From the NCBI GenBank assembly GCA_023548195.1, contig JAJHZJ010000270.1, positions 62,001-126,000 of the forward strand: DNA of 64,000 nucleotides, in the 5' to 3' direction. Below are positions 61,516 through 64,000 of this stretch, piece after piece (the stretch's first letter is position 1; each line of letters starts with the position of its first letter). The notes below the pieces were generated by a model that saw only the letters and a list, made by a program, of their open reading frames with translations, was not told where the DNA came from and made no database searches. This stretch comes from Bettongia penicillata ogilbyi. Taxonomy: Eukaryota; Chordata; Mammalia; Diprotodontia; Potoroidae. The translations under genes and the position numbers were made by a program.

Positions 61516-62886
61516 GTGTGGTGGAAACTGGGCATACACCAATGCCTGACACAAAATACCAGAGTAAAGTTCAAATGGATACATGATCTAGTTATAAAGG
61601 CTGATGTGATAAACAAACTATGGGAGCAAGGAATAGGGTATGCCTCAGATTTATGGAAAATGGAAGAATTTATGACCAAACAAGAGATAGAGACCATTAT
61701 GAAATGCAAAATGGGTAACTTTGATTACGTTAAATTAAAAAGTTTTGGCACAAACGAAGTCAATGCAACTAAGATTAGTAGGGAAGCAGAAAACTGGGAA
61801 AGAATTTTTATAACCAATGTCTGTGATAAAGGCCTCATTTCTAAAATATATAGAGAACTGAATAAAATTTACAAAAATACAAGCCATTCTCCAGTTGATA
61901 AATGGGCAAAGGAATGAACAGGCAGTTTTCTGAGGAAGAAATTAAAGCTATCTATAGTTATATGAAAAAATGCTCTAAATCACTACTGATTAGAGAGATA
62001 CAAATCAAAACAACTCTGAGGTACCACATCACATCTATGAGATTGGCTAACATGACAAAATAGGAAAATGTGGGAGAACTGGAACACTAATTCATTGCTG
62101 GTGGAACTGAGAGCTGATCCAACCATTCTGGAAAGCAATTTGGAACTATGCCCAAAGGACTTTAAAAATGTGCATACCTTTCGACTCATCAATACCACTT
62201 CTAGGGCTATATCCCAAAGAGATCATCAAAATGGGAAAAGGACCCACGTGTACAAAAATATTTATAGCAGCTCTTTCTGTGGTGGCTGAGAACTGGAAAT
62301 CAAGGGGATGCCCATCATCCCCTTGGGGGATATGTTATGGTATATGAATGTAAACAAGTTGTGGTATATGAATGTAAAGGAATATTATTTTGCTATAAGA
62401 AATGATGAACAGGAGGACTTTAGAGAGGACGGGAAGGACTTATATGAACTGATACTGAGTGAAAGGAGCAAAACCAGGAGAATATTATACACAATAACTG
62501 CCACAATGTGTGAGGACTGTTTCTGATAGACTAAGCCCTTCACAGAAATGCAAGGACATAAAACATTCCCAAAGGACTCGAGGCAAAATGTCATCCACAT
62601 TCAGAGAAAGAACTATGGAATCGGCATGCAGAATGAAGCAGACTATTTTCTCTTGTGTTATGTTTTGTTTTGGTTTGGTTTCTCTCATGATTTATTCCAT
62701 TCTTTTTAATTCTTCTATGCCGCATAACAAATGTGAAAATGTGTTTAATAAGATTGTATGTGTAGAGCCCATATAAGATTGCATGCTGTCTCAGGGAGGA
62801 AGGGGGGAGGGAGGGGAAGAAAATTTAAGGCTTATAAAAGTGATTGTTGAAAATCAAAAACAAATAGATTAATTTACAAAAAAAGG
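61516..62886 (+). mobile_element. L1 fragment H, 5'-truncated (ORF2 end and 3' UTR)
   Basis: About 1.37 kb of LINE-1: the end of ORF2, a short 3' UTR with a G-rich purine tract (GGAGGAAGGGGGGAGGGAGGGG, 62794-62815), AAGAAAATTTAAGG and an A-rich end. The 3' terminal words (GGGGAAGAAAATTT...TTGTTGAAAA) parallel those of HAL1 copy E (GGGGAGAAAATTTGG...TGTTGAAAA), consistent with shared L1 machinery. Ordinary 5' truncation explains the loss of everything upstream. Confidence 0.8.
61543..62480 (+). pseudogene. L1 ORF2p C-terminal fragment
   Basis: Readable to 61914 as an L1 ORF2 C-terminal region downstream of the reverse transcriptase: KFKWIHDLVIKADVINKLWE, GNFDYVKLKSFGTNEVNATK, ENWERIFITNVCDKGLISKIY, SPVDKWAKE. 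A frameshift/stop follows, then in another frame RQFSEEEIKAIYSYMKKCSK, REIQIKTTLRYHITSMRLAN, and later MWYMNVK-type text with KEYYFAIRNDEQEDFREDG and SERSKTR. Endonuclease and reverse-transcriptase domains are absent, so it is inactive. Confidence 0.8.
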
Positions 62887-62904
62887 AAGTCACTATAATA
62901 AGAA

Positions 62905-63165
62905 CAAATCGCCATAATTATAGCTAACACTTATATAAACATCTTAGGCTTACATAGCACTTTGCAGCTATAATTCATTTAGTCTTCCCAGCAAACCTGG
63001 GAGTTAGGCGCCATTATTACCCGCATTTTACAGGCAAGGAAACTGAAACTGAGGTTGAATTGGTTGGTCAGGATCATGCAGCTAGTAACTGTCTGCGGCA
63101 GGATTCAAACTCAGGTTTTCCTTACTCCACACCTAGCACTCCAGCCACTATGGAATGAAGACACA
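62905..63165 (-). repeat. MIR-type SINE
   Basis: ATTATAGCTAACACTTATATA, CACTTTGCAGCTATAATTCAT, CATTATTACCCGCATTTTACAGG, AAGGAAACTGAAACTGAGG, CAAACTCAGGTTTTCC. Confidence 0.65.
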
Positions 63166-63184
63166 CTATTGTTTTCTTGTATAT

Positions 63185-63485
63185 GAAGGACTCTCCCAGG
63201 AAGGAGGAATTTGATTTTTTTTTGTACTTAACTCCAGAGAATAAAAGTAAAAGCAATGGATGGGAGATGAAAAGGGACAGATTTAGGCTTGATTTGTGAA
63301 GAAACTTTCTTACAATTAGTCCAAAAATGAAACGTTCTGTTGGAAAGCAGTAGATTCTCCCTCCATTGAAGTCTTTGAGCAGACACTGGATGACCCTTGG
63401 CAGATGAAGGATGCTAAAGAGGACATTTGGTCAGATACAAACTGGGATACATGGCATAGAAGTCCCTTCTAATTCTGGGATGCTA
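63185..63485 (-). repeat. CR1/L3 3' UTR fragment
   Basis: GGAGATGAAAAGGGACAGATTTAGG, GAAACTTTCTTACAATTAG, CTCCATTGAAGTCTTTGAGCAG, ACACTGGATGACCC, CTTCTAATTCTGGGATGC. Confidence 0.65.
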
Positions 63486-64000
63486 GACTTAAAGGGGGGC
63501 ACAACTGGTAGGGATACCCACCAGTTGTTACCAATATTCAGTCCTGTAAGGCTATATCTGCTTTCTTCTCCACCTCAGAGGGGATGGTGCTAGCCCTCTC
63601 CTGAGTAGGAAGGAAAAACACTGAGCCAAATTGGATGAGGCTAAATCACATTTAGCCCAGGGTCACATGATGCCTGTTCTCTCTCCTGCTCTTTCTGCAT
63701 CACTTTGACAAGTAACTTATCATGAGAATGGTCCCTTGGTGATTGTGAGATGCGTACAGCGATACTGAGATTGAAGTGAAGAAAAATAACTCCATTCCCC
63801 CCATCATCTAAATCCCATAGGAGTTAAGGGAAGAAGAAGCAGAGCTGATGTTTCCAGAATTCTTCATCTTGGGGAAAAAGATTGGATGGGAATGAATGGA
63901 CCAACATTTTCTTTTAGCCTAAGAAAGTAACAGGAATTCAGGACTAAAAACAATCAGGGAGAAAGCTCTTCCTCCAAGCTTATGTTTGAGGGAAGGGTGT
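63486..64000. other. No recognisable feature to the right edge
   Basis: No repeat family or gene that I can support. Confidence 0.35.

Noticed and set aside
1..64000. Endogenous retrovirus or LTR element
   Set aside because: I found no paired LTR ends, primer-binding site or gag/pol/env-like frames anywhere on either strand.

Overview
The window looks like ordinary repeat-rich, gene-poor nuclear DNA from a marsupial mammal (an opossum-type genome is my best guess; the species cannot be fixed from sequence alone). I see no host protein-coding exon, tRNA, rRNA, CRISPR or operon that I can support. Nearly everything recognisable is a retrotransposon or its debris. There are many tRNA-headed marsupial SINEs, MIR-type SINEs, old L2 and CR1/L3 fragments, one L1 ORF2 tail, and a striking set of 'half-L1' (HAL1) elements: LINE-1 relatives with a 5' UTR, ORF1 and 3' UTR but no ORF2 reverse transcriptase.

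Layout. 1-1057 is a minus-strand LINE-1-type 5' UTR running off the left edge, with a CpG-rich outer block. 1.1-10.9 kb is old repeat debris with a 56-bp palindromic hAT-like remnant at 5270-5325. 10.9-16.5 kb is an older minus-strand HAL1 (copy A) interrupted by a younger complete HAL1 (copy B, 12376-15316). 16.7-19.7 kb is a SINE split by a complete HAL1 (copy C, 16831-19658). 19.7-30.3 kb is SINE/MIR/L2 debris with an AT-rich palindromic module near 22.35 and 23.2 kb. 30.3-33.0 kb is HAL1 copy D. 33.0-48.1 kb is debris including a CR1/L3 reverse-transcriptase fossil (about 36.4-37.05 kb) and several L2 3' ends. 48.1-52.1 kb is an old plus-strand L1/HAL1 ORF1 fragment (copy F) split by HAL1 copy E (49051-51960). 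53.96-57.36 kb is HAL1 copy G with a doubled 3' end. 57.4-64 kb holds a GGGGA minisatellite, a 200-bp fold-back hAT MITE with a perfect 8-bp target duplication (60337-60536), and an L1 ORF2 3' fragment (61516-62886).

How the parts work together. HAL1 copies B, C, E and G are flanked by clear target-site duplications, have A-rich 3' ends and lack ORF2, so they were presumably mobilised in trans by L1 enzyme. Their ORF1 products carry an N-terminal segment, coiled coil, RRM-like core and basic C-terminal domain, as in L1 ORF1p. The most interesting observations concern HAL1: three independently inserted copies share the same frame-breaking C/A tract in the middle of ORF1; four of six copies share an early stop relative to the other two; one copy has an expanded 5' UTR tandem repeat with a 164-codon upstream ORF; and one has a doubled 3' UTR. 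HAL1 as a class is already described in mammals, so these are details of a known kind of element, not a new system.

Limits: family names were assigned by eye from consensus-like motifs, without a repeat library. Boundaries without a target duplication are good to perhaps 10-40 bases, and the divergence figures implied are rough.
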